In this document: positions 14,989 through 25,515 of the stretch, piece after piece
Numbering within the stretch: the stretch's first letter is position 1
How the letters are laid out: each line of letters starts with the position of its first letter
Assembly (NCBI GenBank): GCA_031263725.1
Contig: JAISFF010000066.1
Span: forward strand, 1-38,386
Length of the DNA: 38,386 bases
Source: Lysobacteraceae bacterium
GTDB taxonomy: Bacteria; Pseudomonadota; Gammaproteobacteria; Xanthomonadales; Xanthomonadaceae
Direction: 5' to 3'
Made by a program: the position numbers and the translations under genes
Notes under the pieces: generated by a model
Told to the model about the DNA's origin: nothing
The model's database searches: none
Seen by the model: only the letters and a program-made list of their open reading frames with translations

Positions 14989-16473
14989 TCAACTGTTCAT
15001 TGCTTCAAGCAAAGGGAAGACATTGCCGAATAGGCCGGCAATGTCGCCCGCCTGCACCGAGAACTTCTGGTTGTGAACCAACTGGTTCATCGAAGTCACC
15101 GACAGGATGCCTTCGGATTTGGCAAGTTCAGTAATGGCTCCGTGCAAAGCCTTCACCGTGTCCTTGTCGGCCTTGTTGTTGGTGAGATGATTAACGACAT
15201 CCCGCAGCACATCGACCAGCGTGCGATCCTTGCCGGACTTGTCCTTGAGGCTCGGCCCGCCACTACTCTTATGGTCATCGCAATAGACCTTGGCGGAAAT
15301 CTCGAATGAGCTACGCAGCAAGAAGCAGAACGCCATCGGTGCCTTTTCGAGCTTGAGCGTCAGCATCTCCTTCTTCAAGGCCACAACTTTTTCCCGGTTC
15401 AGCCCCAGCGGCGAGAACTTCCTGAGCGTCCGCATGACGGCCTTGGGGTCGTTGATCGAAACAGCGGCCGTCTTCTTGCTCGTACCTGTCGCGGCTGCGG
15501 CACTCCCCTTGCCGTTCGCACCAGAGTCGCCCCCGCTGGCGGTCGCGCCAGCTCCTCCAGAACCTGCTCCTTGATGTCCATTGCTCCCCGAAGCATGCCC
15601 CGTCGATCCGCCGGCCTTACCGCTGATGTCGTCTTGTTTTGCTCCCGGCTTTGCCGCCGGCTCATTTACCGCAGGCACCGGAATCCCATAAGGGCTGGCG
15701 AAATCGCGGCTCGATCCGCGCAGAGTCTCGAACTTGATGACCGCCTCGCCGATGTCCTTGATGATTGCATCAAGGGCATCTCGATGTCCGATCTTGGGGT
15801 ATTTCTTCGCCAGTTCCGGCGCATTGCTCAAGCCAAGCCGGGGAGCGAGCCTCTTGATCGCTTCATCAAGCACGGAAATCGGATACGTCCCCGACCAATT
15901 ATCCGATTGCTCTTTGCTCAGATTGCGCGCCGACTTGAGGTACTTTTCAAGAAGATCGAGCCCAGGCTCGGATGCCTTGTTGACATCACGATTGTGTCGA
16001 GCGCGCGCGATTGCCTTCCAGTCTTCTCGTGAAGCCTTGTCGCCCTTGCCATGCGTCAAGGTGACGATTCGATCGACAACCGCTGCTTCCTTGGGGCCAT
16101 ACACGACACACGGCACTGCTTGGTTGGCCTTCTTCCAATCATCCGAAATCGCTTTGATCTTTTCGGCGATATAGGAAGGAACCGCGATACCTCCCTTCGG
16201 GAACAAGCCGTGTATGAGTTTCAGCGCAGCAATGCGACGATTGCCCTCTCGGACAACATGCTCTGCATCGGCGCCTGCTGCCTTGGAGACGATGACGTTC
16301 TCCGTCGGCAGATAACCGTCTTCCAGTAGGCTTTCCGTCAATGCCCAGAACCGATCCGGGCTTACCGAAATCATGGCCTGGATGGCATGAGTCTCTTTCG
16401 ACTGAGCGACTGTCCGGTAATTGCGCAGGTCTAGCTTCAGGTCTCGAATGTCGATCGCGGCATTCTTCGGCAT
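14989..16473 (-). CDS. Second ParB/Srx-fold protein with Gly/Ser linker and helical C-domain (cargo ParB-2)
   Basis: A 494-residue protein. Residues 1-140 form a ParB/Srx-like domain with HVVREGNRRIAALKLI at 72-87, the same ExNRR box as ParB-1. Helical sequence follows to about 265, then a low-complexity Gly/Ser/Ala linker at roughly 275-335. A conserved-looking helical domain lies at 340-494 (AFCFLLRSSFEISAKVY, VDVLRDVVNHL, SMNQLVHNQKFSV). That last domain recalls small HEPN-like helical modules but lacks a clear RxxxxH, so no RNase claim is made. ATG 16473 follows GGGGGAG. It converges on the methyltransferase with only 3 bases between stops, marking it as part of the same module. Role unknown; a sensor or effector partner is likely. 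Confidence 0.7.
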   Translation of the reverse strand: MPKNAAIDIRDLKLDLRNYRTVAQSKETHAIQAMISVSPDRFWALTESLLEDGYLPTENVIVSKAAGADAEHVVREGNRRIAALKLIHGLFPKGGIAVPSYIAEKIKAISDDWKKANQAVPCVVYGPKEAAVVDRIVTLTHGKGDKASREDWKAIARARHNRDVNKASEPGLDLLEKYLKSARNLSKEQSDNWSGTYPISVLDEAIKRLAPRLGLSNAPELAKKYPKIGHRDALDAIIKDIGEAVIKFETLRGSSRDFASPYGIPVPAVNEPAAKPGAKQDDISGKAGGSTGHASGSNGHQGAGSGGAGATASGGDSGANGKGSAAAATGTSKKTAAVSINDPKAVMRTLRKFSPLGLNREKVVALKKEMLTLKLEKAPMAFCFLLRSSFEISAKVYCDDHKSSGGPSLKDKSGKDRTLVDVLRDVVNHLTNNKADKDTVKALHGAITELAKSEGILSVTSMNQLVHNQKFSVQAGDIAGLFGNVFPLLEAMNS

Positions 16474-16608
16474 TGCTCCCCCTTGTGTGATGGCGACGGT
16501 GTTGTTTTTAAGTGTAACTCCCCGTGCCCTGTCATTCGCTGCGCTACGCCACAGCGAGTTGTCCCGATAGGTGCCGAACCTCACCATGCCTCCATGCACA
16601 AGGTACTC

Positions 16609-16977
16609 ATGGAGCCCGTCGTGGAAACCCTGCCCCCGCCTGCCCTCGATGCCAGCCGCCCCCTGCCGCTGCCAGGGACGGAAGCCTACGAGGCGCTGCC
16701 ACAGTTTCCGAAGAGCCCCCTTCCTTTCCGGCGCACCATCCGCCGGCAAGAGCTGCGGCTGATCGTCCCCCTGGCCGAAACGACGATCTACGAGATGGAG
16801 CGCCGCGGCGAGTTCCCGCGCCGCTTCAATCTGACGCCGCGCTGCGTCGTGTGGGACTTGGCCGAAGTGGAAGCCTGGATCGAGCAACGCAAGCAAGCAC
16901 CTCGCGGCCGCGTCTCGAAGCCCGATGTCCACCAACGAAAAACCCGCCCTGTTCGGGCGGGTTCGAGTGCGGAATGA
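16609..16977 (+). CDS. AlpA-family regulator / excisionase beside the integrase
   Basis: A 122-residue AlpA-type DNA-binding protein. The HTH lies in the second half: FRRTIRRQELRLIVPLAETT, IYEMERRGEFPRRF, NLTPRCVVWDLAEVEAWI. Such proteins are partners of P4-type integrases, promoting excision or activating integrase genes. ATG 16609 is preceded by AAGG at eight bases; ATG 16594 is an alternative. The coding end runs through the hairpin that ends integrase transcription from the opposite strand, so the last dozen residues (KTRPVRAGSSAE) are encoded by terminator sequence. It is convergent with the integrase, 25 bases apart. Confidence 0.8.
   Translation: MEPVVETLPPPALDASRPLPLPGTEAYEALPQFPKSPLPFRRTIRRQELRLIVPLAETTIYEMERRGEFPRRFNLTPRCVVWDLAEVEAWIEQRKQAPRGRVSKPDVHQRKTRPVRAGSSAE
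16936..16963 (-). terminator. Rho-independent terminator of the integrase gene
   Basis: On the minus strand AACCCGCCC (16963-16955) and GGGCGGGTT (16949-16941) form a 9-bp stem with a 5-base loop, and the stem's TT end runs into a T5 tract. A second perfect stem, GAGGCCGC/GCGGCCTC at 16976-16994, lies between it and the integrase stop. Both sit in or beside the 3' end of the convergent alpA gene. Confidence 0.8.
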
Positions 16978-17002
16978 GGCCGCGTAGCGGCCTCTCATCC
17001 GA

Positions 17003-18259
17003 TCAGGCTACCGCGCTCAATGCCGGCACGACTACGTTCTTCGGCAACAGCGTTGGCACGTATGTCTGCCCGCCGCCCCAGGCATCGACCAGGTTGGCCC
17101 ACTCTTGCAGCATGTGACGCCGCTGCTCGGCGTACTCAGCCTTGTTGTAGACCGAGCGCGAGGAACGGCCGTCCTCGTGGGCCAGGCACTTCTCGATCCA
17201 GTCGCGGTTGAAGCCGATTTCGTTTAACAGTGTCGAGCCGGTACGGCGCAGGTCGTGGACGGTGAACGGTTGCAGCGGCAGCCCCTTGGTTTTTGCAGCC
17301 TCCGCCACGAGCTGCGTGACCCGATTCAAGGTCGCATTGGACATGAACCGCTCGGCATCGTAACGAGAAGGAAAAACGAACCTAGAGCCGGCCGCGCAGG
17401 CGTGCAGCGTTACGAAGATGTCGAGCGCCTGGCGCGAGAGATAGACCACGTGCGGGTTGCGTCCCTTCATCCGCTGCTTCGGGATCGTCCAGGTCTTGCT
17501 CTCGAAATCGACCTCATCCCAAGTCGCTTGGATTAGTTCGCTCTTGCGCACCAGCGTCAGCAGGATCAGGCGCAGCGCCAGCTTGATAGTCGGATAGGTC
17601 GCCACCGACTCCATCTGTTGCACAAACAGTCGGATTTCCAGCGGCGACAAGGCGCGATCCTTCGGGACGAAGGTGGCGATCGACGCCGCGCCTACGCTGT
17701 TGGCAGGGTTGTCCACCTTTTCGCCGTGGGCGATGGCGTAGACATAGACCTGCTTCACGATGTCCCGAATCTGGACCGCGGTGGCGGGAGCCCCGCGTTC
17801 CTTGACCTTGTTGCATAAGGCCCGCAAGTCTTCGGCTTGGATCTCGGTCAGCAAGCGGTTTTGGAAGACCGGCAGGATGTCCCGGTCGATGATGTGCTTG
17901 CGCATGGCACGCGTGCTGTCGGCCAACCTTGCATTGGCCAGCCAGGTGTCCATCGCCGTGCCGAAGGTCTTGATGGCGACCACCCGGCGCTTCTCGCGCT
18001 GCTTTTCGAGCGCAGGCGAGGTGCCCTTGAGCACGGCTTTGCGCGCGTCCAAGAGCAGTTCGCGCGCCATCGCCAGTGAGATGCCGCCCGGGCCATAGCG
18101 CCCGAGGGTCAGCGTCTCGCGGCGGCCGTTGAGGCGGTAGTCGTAGCGGAAGGTGATAGTACCGCTGGTCGATACCGTCACGTACATCCCGTCCCGGTCA
18201 GAAGCCTTATAAATCTTGGACTTAGGCTTCAGATTTCGTAGTGCAGCGTCAGTAAGCAT
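17003..18259 (-). CDS. int: P4-type tyrosine recombinase (element integrase)
   Basis: A 418-residue tyrosine integrase with an N-terminal arm-binding DUF4102 domain (LTDAALRNLKP, GMYVTVSTSG, RETLTLGRYG), a SAM-like core-binding part at about 95-185, and a catalytic domain. Active-site residues visible are Arg238 (LTLVRKSELI), Lys265 (RMKGR), His335 and Arg338 (TVHDLRRTGS), His361 (CLAHEDG) and the nucleophile Tyr371 (SVYNKAEY). All are present, so the enzyme should be active. It catalyses site-specific integration and excision, here at the guaA 3' end 310 bases away. Upstream repeats of TTTACCGTCA are likely arm sites. The start at 18259 gives a full-length family protein. Confidence 0.95.
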   Translation of the reverse strand: MLTDAALRNLKPKSKIYKASDRDGMYVTVSTSGTITFRYDYRLNGRRETLTLGRYGPGGISLAMARELLLDARKAVLKGTSPALEKQREKRRVVAIKTFGTAMDTWLANARLADSTRAMRKHIIDRDILPVFQNRLLTEIQAEDLRALCNKVKERGAPATAVQIRDIVKQVYVYAIAHGEKVDNPANSVGAASIATFVPKDRALSPLEIRLFVQQMESVATYPTIKLALRLILLTLVRKSELIQATWDEVDFESKTWTIPKQRMKGRNPHVVYLSRQALDIFVTLHACAAGSRFVFPSRYDAERFMSNATLNRVTQLVAEAAKTKGLPLQPFTVHDLRRTGSTLLNEIGFNRDWIEKCLAHEDGRSSRSVYNKAEYAEQRRHMLQEWANLVDAWGGGQTYVPTLLPKNVVVPALSAVA

Positions 18260-18285
18260 CGAGGTTTCCTCCGGCTTGTGACGGC

Positions 18286-18442
18286 TTTACCGTCAGGTTT
18301 TACCGTCAAGGACCTGGAGACCTGCTGATGCCCGGAAAGCCGCATAAAACAAGCATTCCCGAGAAGGCTTTTACCGTCAAAGACGGTAAAAGTCTGAATA
18401 GTGAACAAGAGCGTCTTAATCCGGCCTCGATTTTTACCGTCA
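18286..18442. repeat. TTTACCGTCA repeats, candidate integrase arm sites
   Basis: Four exact direct copies of TTTACCGTCA lie at 18286-18295, 18299-18308, 18370-18379 and 18433-18442. The third is part of a perfect 10-bp dyad, TTTTACCGTC with its complement, at 18369-18391. A degenerate copy follows near 18446. They fill the gap between the integrase start and the guaA end, where arm-type binding sites for a DUF4102-containing integrase, or sites for its excisionase, are expected. Confidence 0.65.
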
Positions 18443-18494
18443 GCTCTACCGCCAACTTTTTCTGCTGGCCGGCGATAGTCACCGATAGCTGTCG

Positions 18495-18590
18495 TGACGT
18501 ATTTATTTCTAAATCAATACGTTACGTCAGATTTTCGATAACTGACGATAGTCCTCGAAGGACGTAAATTCACTCCCACTCGATCGTCGC
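18495..18590. other. Probable att junction at the guaA 3' end
   Basis: The element appears to end at or just inside the last codons of guaA. An AT-rich dyad lies here (TGACGT at 18495-18500 and ACGTCA at 18524-18529, with ACGTATT/AATACGT inside), and GTCCT-CGA-AGGAC at 18551-18563 follows. The exact crossover cannot be fixed because the other end of the element, with the second copy of the core, is outside the window. guaA 3' ends are known island insertion sites. Confidence 0.5.
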
Positions 18591-20138
18591 CGGCGGCTTG
18601 CCGCTGATGTCGTAGACGACGCGGGAGATGCCGCGCAGTTCGTTGATGATCCGGCGCGATACCTTGTCGAGGAAGTCGTAAGGCAGGTGCGCCCAATGCG
18701 CGGTCATGAAGTCGACAGTTTCGACCGCGCGCAGGGCGATCACCCATTCGTAGGCGCGCGCATCGCCGACGACGCCAACCGACTTGACCGGGAGAAATAC
18801 GGCGAAGGCCTGGCTGGTCTTGTCGTACAGATCCCAGGCACGCAACTCCTCGATGAAGATGTGGTCGGCGCGGGCCAGCAGATCGGCATATTCGGCCTTG
18901 ACCTCACCGAGTATCCGCACGCCAAGGCCGGGACCCGGGAACGGGTGCCGGTACACCATTTCGCGCGGCAGGCCGAGTTCGACGCCCAGACGCCGCACTT
19001 CGTCCTTGAACAGTTCGCGCAGCGGTTCGATCAATCCAAGCTTCATCTGCTCCGGCAGACCGCCGACATTGTGGTGGCTCTTGATGACATGAGCCTTGCC
19101 GGTCTTGCTGCCGGCCGACTCGATCACGTCCGGATAGATGGTGCCTTGCGCCAGCCACTTGGCGTTGCGCAGCTTGGCCGATGCCTCCTCGAAGATCCCG
19201 ACGAACAAATTGCCGATGATCTTGCGCTTGGCTTCCGGATCGGTCACGCCCTTCAAGGCGCTGAAATAGCGCTCGTGCGCATTGACCCGCACGACCTTGA
19301 CGCCCAGATGCTCGGCGAAAGTCGCCATGACCTGATCGCCTTCCTGGTAACGCAGCAGGCCGGTATCGACGAAGACGCAGGTCAGTTGGTCGCCGATAGC
19401 CTTGTGCAGCAGCGCCGCGACCACGGACGAATCGACACCGCCCGACAACCCCAGCACGACTTCATCGGAACCGACCTGCTCGCGCACGCGTGCGATCTGA
19501 TCCCCGATGATGCCGGCGGCGTCCCACAAGGTGCGGCAACTGCAGATATCGACGACGAAACGGCGCAGCAACGCCTGTCCCTGCTTGGTATGCGTGACTT
19601 CCGGATGGAACTGCACACCATACCAACGCTTGTCGTCGTTGGCGAAGGCGGCGACCGGCACACGGTCGGTCCTGGCGGTGACGGTGAAGCCCGGCGGCGC
19701 GGTGGCGACATGGTCGCCATGGCTCATCCAGACATCCAGCCGCGGCGGCGAACCGGGATGGTCCTTGAGCCCGTCCAGCAGCCGGTCCTGCGCGACGACC
19801 GAGATCTCGGCATGGCCGAATTCGCGCCGATCGGCCGCCTCGGTCTTGCCGCCCAACTGCTTGGCGATGGTCTGCATGCCATAGCAGATTCCCAGCATCG
19901 GCAATCCCGAATCGAACACCTGCTGCGGTGCGACCGGCGCGTCGATGCCGGTGGTCGATTCCGGGCCACCCGACAGGATGATGCCCTTGGGCGCGAATGC
20001 GGCGATTTCCGCCGGATCGTGATCCCAGGCCCATATCTCGCAGTAGACGCCGATCTCGCGGATGCGCCGGGCGATCAGTTGCGTGTATTGCGCGCCGAAA
20101 TCGAGAATGAGGATTTTGTCGCTATGAAGATCAGTCAT
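18570..20138 (-). CDS. guaA: GMP synthase (glutamine-hydrolysing)
   Basis: A complete 522-residue GuaA, cytosolic, converting XMP to GMP with ATP and glutamine. The class I amidotransferase domain has the nucleophile Cys85 in GICYGMQ and the His/Glu pair in QFHPEVTHT. The ATP-pyrophosphatase domain has the P-loop LSGGVDSSV. The C-terminal dimerisation domain ends in the family's usual [14 protein letters not shown] 20138 is used; it overlaps the stop of the upstream membrane-protein gene, so translation is coupled. The 3' end is intact even though an integrated element borders it, as expected when the att core restores the gene's end. Confidence 0.98.
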   Translation of the reverse strand: MTDLHSDKILILDFGAQYTQLIARRIREIGVYCEIWAWDHDPAEIAAFAPKGIILSGGPESTTGIDAPVAPQQVFDSGLPMLGICYGMQTIAKQLGGKTEAADRREFGHAEISVVAQDRLLDGLKDHPGSPPRLDVWMSHGDHVATAPPGFTVTARTDRVPVAAFANDDKRWYGVQFHPEVTHTKQGQALLRRFVVDICSCRTLWDAAGIIGDQIARVREQVGSDEVVLGLSGGVDSSVVAALLHKAIGDQLTCVFVDTGLLRYQEGDQVMATFAEHLGVKVVRVNAHERYFSALKGVTDPEAKRKIIGNLFVGIFEEASAKLRNAKWLAQGTIYPDVIESAGSKTGKAHVIKSHHNVGGLPEQMKLGLIEPLRELFKDEVRRLGVELGLPREMVYRHPFPGPGLGVRILGEVKAEYADLLARADHIFIEELRAWDLYDKTSQAFAVFLPVKSVGVVGDARAYEWVIALRAVETVDFMTAHWAHLPYDFLDKVSRRIINELRGISRVVYDISGKPPATIEWE

Positions 20139-20547
20139 GGCCAATTTGAGAATCCCGATAAGGATGACCCTGCATCAACTCGACCAGGATCACGATGATG
20201 AAACCCACGACGGCGCCCGCGCCGGCGAGACGGACGATTTGCGCCTGCGTCATCTCGGAAATCGAGATCGCGAAATGTCCGCCGGCCGCATCGCCAAACA
20301 GCCAGCTCAACAGGCAATAAGCGAGCGGATAGCACAAGGCATTGAGCACGACCGCTCCGGCTATCCGCTTGAGGCGATGATCGACCCAGCGGCGCAGGCC
20401 GGCCACGATCAGAAACGTCGGGATGCAGCCCAGCAGCGCAACGAAACCGCCCGCATAGAGGTAGCCGTAGGTGCCCGGCGAGGTGAACAACAGTACCGGC
20501 ATCGCCGCCGCCAGCAGAAGAGTGACGACCAGAACCGCTTTTTTCAC
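20131..20547 (-). CDS. Small integral membrane protein between guaB and guaA
   Basis: A 138-residue protein of unknown function with about four predicted membrane helices: [60 protein letters not shown], and [21 protein letters not shown] 20547 follows GGAGG at seven bases. The stop overlaps the guaA start by eight bases, so it belongs to the guaB–guaA transcription unit. A short, hydrophobic, unannotated gene in this position is a familiar feature of Xanthomonad gua loci as far as I recall. No motif suggests transport or catalysis. Confidence 0.75.
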   Translation of the reverse strand: MKKAVLVVTLLLAAAMPVLLFTSPGTYGYLYAGGFVALLGCIPTFLIVAGLRRWVDHRLKRIAGAVVLNALCYPLAYCLLSWLFGDAAGGHFAISISEMTQAQIVRLAGAGAVVGFIIVILVELMQGHPYRDSQIGHD

Positions 20548-20594
20548 GCGCCCGCCTCCATGCCCGCCAGACCGGCCCGGGCCTGGAAACCGGA

Positions 20595-20620
20595 AACCGG
20601 CGCTGCATCGAGCGCCGGTT
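20595..20620 (-). terminator. Hairpin downstream of guaB (terminator or attenuator)
   Basis: AACCGGCGCT (20595-20604) pairs perfectly with 20611-20620 across a 6-base loop. On the minus strand it is followed by only one further T beyond the stem's TT end. It sits 118 bases past the guaB stop and about 50 before the next gene, so it may lower read-through into the membrane protein and guaA. Confidence 0.5.
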
Positions 20621-20737
20621 CTCCTGTTCCGAACCTGTTGTGGCCAGGACCGAACGATGCCGGCGTTTCCGCAGTCCGCGCCCAGCGGTGGGTTCGCGAC
20701 TCCGGCAGTGTTTCCGATCCCTTCATGCCGAATACCT

Positions 20738-23162
<2,425 letters not shown>

Positions 23163-23282
23163 CGGCCAGCAACCGCCCAAAGAAAACGTCCCGGATATTG
23201 TCTCCGATTGGAAGGCGCATGGGGTGTTTACGATCAATCGGATGGCAGTTCCCCATTCCCGATCGCCGCAGCAACCTACACC

Positions 23283-24425
23283 CTACACCGCAGCGCCGGC
23301 ACAGAACTGGACATAATCGATATAGCCGGGAAATGCGCGATCCGGAGCGCAGACCGGACAGTCCGGATCAGGGCGCAGGCGCACCTCGCGGAAGTGCATC
23401 GCCAGGACATCCAGTTGCAGCAGGCGTCCCACCAGCGGTTCGCCGATTCCCAGGATCAGCTTGATCGATTCCGCCGCCTGCATCGAACCGACGATACCCG
23501 GCAGCACGCCGAATACGCCGGCTTCGGCACAGTTCGGCGCGAACTCCGGCGCCGGCGGCTGCGGAAACAGGCAGCGATAACAAGGCGCCCGACCACGGTG
23601 ACGCCCCGCGTCGAATACGCTCAGCTGCCCCTGGAACCGCTGGATCGCGCCATATACCAGAGGCTTGCGCAGCTTGATGCAGGCGTCGTTGAGCAGATAG
23701 CGCAGGGGGAAGTTGTCCGATCCATCGAGTATCACATCGATGCCTTCCAGCAGCGTCTCCACATTGGAGGAATCGATCCGCAGCGCCCGGGCCTCGATAT
23801 CGAGCGAGGGATTCAGCGCCGTCAGCCGCGTGCGCGCGGATTCCACCTTGAGCCGGCCGACATCGGCATCGATATGCAACACCTGCCGCTGCAGGTTGCT
23901 GCGGTCGATCCGGTCGTCATCGACGATACGCAAACGTCCGATGCCCGAAGCGGCCAGATACAGGGCGGCCGGCGAACCCAGGCCACCGGCACCCACGACC
24001 AGCACGCTGGCTTGCTGCAATCGGCGCTGTCCTTCCACACCCACTCCCGGCAGGCGGAAGTGGCGCGAATAGCGCTCGAAGAAATCCCGGTCGGCCGGAT
24101 CCAGCGCTGGCCGGGTCATAGGCAAGCCGGCCTTTTCCCAGGCGGAAGTCCCGCCGACGACCGATGACACGCGCCGGTATCCCTGTTCGGAAAGCCGGAT
24201 CGCGGCCGTTCGGGAACGCGCGCCGCTCTGGCAGATCAGCAGGATTTCGGCCTCCATATCCGGCAGCAATGCAGCGGTGCCGGATTCCAGCTCTGCTTTG
24301 GCGATGCCTTCCGCGCCTTCCGCCCGGCCGCCCGCGCGCTCGTGCGCTTCACGCACATCGATCAGTCGCGCGCCCGCATGCTGACGCTCTCTGGCTTGTT
24401 CCGGGGTGATTTCTGAAATCGACAT
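23283..24425 (-). CDS. moeB: Rhodanese–MoeB/ThiF fusion, sulfur-carrier adenylyltransferase
   Basis: A 380-residue fusion. Residues 1-105 are a rhodanese domain with active-site Cys65 in ICQSGARSRTA. Residues 118-360 are an E1-like ThiF/MoeB domain with the nucleotide-binding GAGGLGS at 145-151, RSNLQRQV, LDGSDNFPLRY and paired zinc cysteines CYRC and CPVC. It would adenylate the C-terminus of a MoaD- or ThiS-type carrier and pass sulfur from the rhodanese cysteine. In eukaryotic MOCS3/Uba4 and many MoeZ proteins the rhodanese is C-terminal; here it is N-terminal. ATG 24425 starts just before the rhodanese domain. Which carrier it serves (molybdopterin, thiamin or other) cannot be decided from the sequence. 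Confidence 0.9.
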   Translation of the reverse strand: MSISEITPEQARERQHAGARLIDVREAHERAGGRAEGAEGIAKAELESGTAALLPDMEAEILLICQSGARSRTAAIRLSEQGYRRVSSVVGGTSAWEKAGLPMTRPALDPADRDFFERYSRHFRLPGVGVEGQRRLQQASVLVVGAGGLGSPAALYLAASGIGRLRIVDDDRIDRSNLQRQVLHIDADVGRLKVESARTRLTALNPSLDIEARALRIDSSNVETLLEGIDVILDGSDNFPLRYLLNDACIKLRKPLVYGAIQRFQGQLSVFDAGRHRGRAPCYRCLFPQPPAPEFAPNCAEAGVFGVLPGIVGSMQAAESIKLILGIGEPLVGRLLQLDVLAMHFREVRLRPDPDCPVCAPDRAFPGYIDYVQFCAGAAV

Positions 24426-24874
24426 GCGGCGATTATCGCGCAAGCGAAGTGTTAAGAGCCGCCAACATCATTCGAATACGGGAAATCGCCGGACCGGTAT
24501 CCGTCGGCCCGGCTGGCGTGCCTCATCGATGCAGCGATACGCCGGCGTGGCCCACATGGCATCGACTTCCCCGCTTGGCGACATGAAGCAATCGACACCG
24601 GTTCTCCCGTTCCCTCACGGAACATGAAAGTGAAACACGCCCACAGGTCAGTGAAAGCCGGGAATACGGATCCGCCGCATTCCTGTAATGACGATTCCCC
24701 CGGGACCGCGAGGGTACTCACTCCGCCGAGCGGAATCCGCCTTGATCCGGCAACCGGCGGACGGGACGGGCGGACATGAACAACCGGGCTTTAGTTCATG
24801 TACCATGTACGGCTGGTGGTTCAAATTCTGCGACATCCGACTAGCGCTTTGTCTTTTGGTAAGGAGATTTTGAT
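24426..24874. other. Divergent intergenic region between moeB and azurin
   Basis: No gene is supported in these 449 bases. CATGTAC occurs as an exact tandem pair at 24797-24810, about 70 bases before the azurin start, and could be a regulator site. TTGATCCGGCAACCGG around 24742 resembles only half of an FNR/ANR box. No convincing -35/-10 pair was found for either gene. Confidence 0.4.
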
Positions 24875-25324
24875 ATGTACCGTAAATTGTTGCTCGCCTC
24901 CGCATTGCTGATGCTGGCTCCCGCCGCTTTCGCCGCCGGCAACTGTTCTGTGGATCTCGAAGGCAATGACCAGATGAGATTCAACCTCAGCAGCATCACC
25001 GTTCCCAGCAGCTGCCAGCAGTTCACCATCAACCTGAAGCATGTGGGCACGATGGCCAAGACGGTCATGGGTCACAACGTGATCGTTGCCAAGACCTCCG
25101 ACATGCGCGGTATCGAAACCGACGGCATCCGTGCCGGCCTGGCCGCCGACTACGTAAAGGCGGGCGATACGCGCGTCGTCGTGCACAGCAGGGTCATCGG
25201 CGGTGGCGAAACCGCCTCGGTCACTTTCCCGGTCGCCAAGATCACCTCCGGCGGCCCGTATTCGTTCTTCTGCAGCTTCCCCGGCCACGCCGCGCTGATG
25301 AAGGGCACCATTACGGTCCAGTAA
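24875..25324 (+). CDS. azu: Azurin (periplasmic blue copper protein)
   Basis: A 149-residue azurin precursor. Residues 1-20 are a signal peptide (LLLASALLMLAPAAFA), cleaved before AGNCSVDLEGNDQM. All type 1 copper ligands are present: His67 in MGHNVI, Cys133 and His138 in FFCSFPGH, and Met142 in ALMKG. The structural disulfide Cys24-Cys47 is also kept. It shuttles electrons in the periplasm to terminal oxidases or other redox enzymes. AAGGAG lies about eight bases before ATG. The gene stands alone, with a hairpin after the stop, just upstream of the ccm cluster that matures c-type cytochromes, its likely redox partners. Confidence 0.97.
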   Translation: MYRKLLLASALLMLAPAAFAAGNCSVDLEGNDQMRFNLSSITVPSSCQQFTINLKHVGTMAKTVMGHNVIVAKTSDMRGIETDGIRAGLAADYVKAGDTRVVVHSRVIGGGETASVTFPVAKITSGGPYSFFCSFPGHAALMKGTITVQ

Positions 25325-25348
25325 GGTTTCCATCCATCGAAACGCCCG

Positions 25349-25372
25349 CTACGCCGCCTCCGGGCGGCGTAG
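25349..25372 (+). terminator. Hairpin terminator after azurin
   Basis: CTACGCCGCC (25349-25358) pairs perfectly with 25363-25372 around a 4-base loop, 24 bases past the azurin stop. There is no long T-run, so termination strength is uncertain. Confidence 0.55.
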
Positions 25373-25515
25373 TCGTATCCGGAACCGGAACCGGTCAATT
25401 CCTGAAAACCGGCGGATCAAGCTGCTAAAATCCCCTTGCGGTTTTTCAGTCATAAGGCGTCCGTCAGGCACCGCAAACGCCGCCCATCTTGTCAGCGAGC
25501 GATGCGCTACCCTCT

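Noticed and set aside
14989-16473. HEPN RNase assignment for the C-terminal domain of the second ParB-like protein
   Set aside because: A helical look and an LVHN segment are present, but a proper RxxxxH motif is not.
18570-20138. Disruption of guaA by the neighbouring integration
   Set aside because: The reading frame is complete to the standard C-terminal end, so the gene is intact.
24740-24760. FNR/ANR box upstream of azurin
   Set aside because: Only one half-site (TTGAT) matches; the second half does not.
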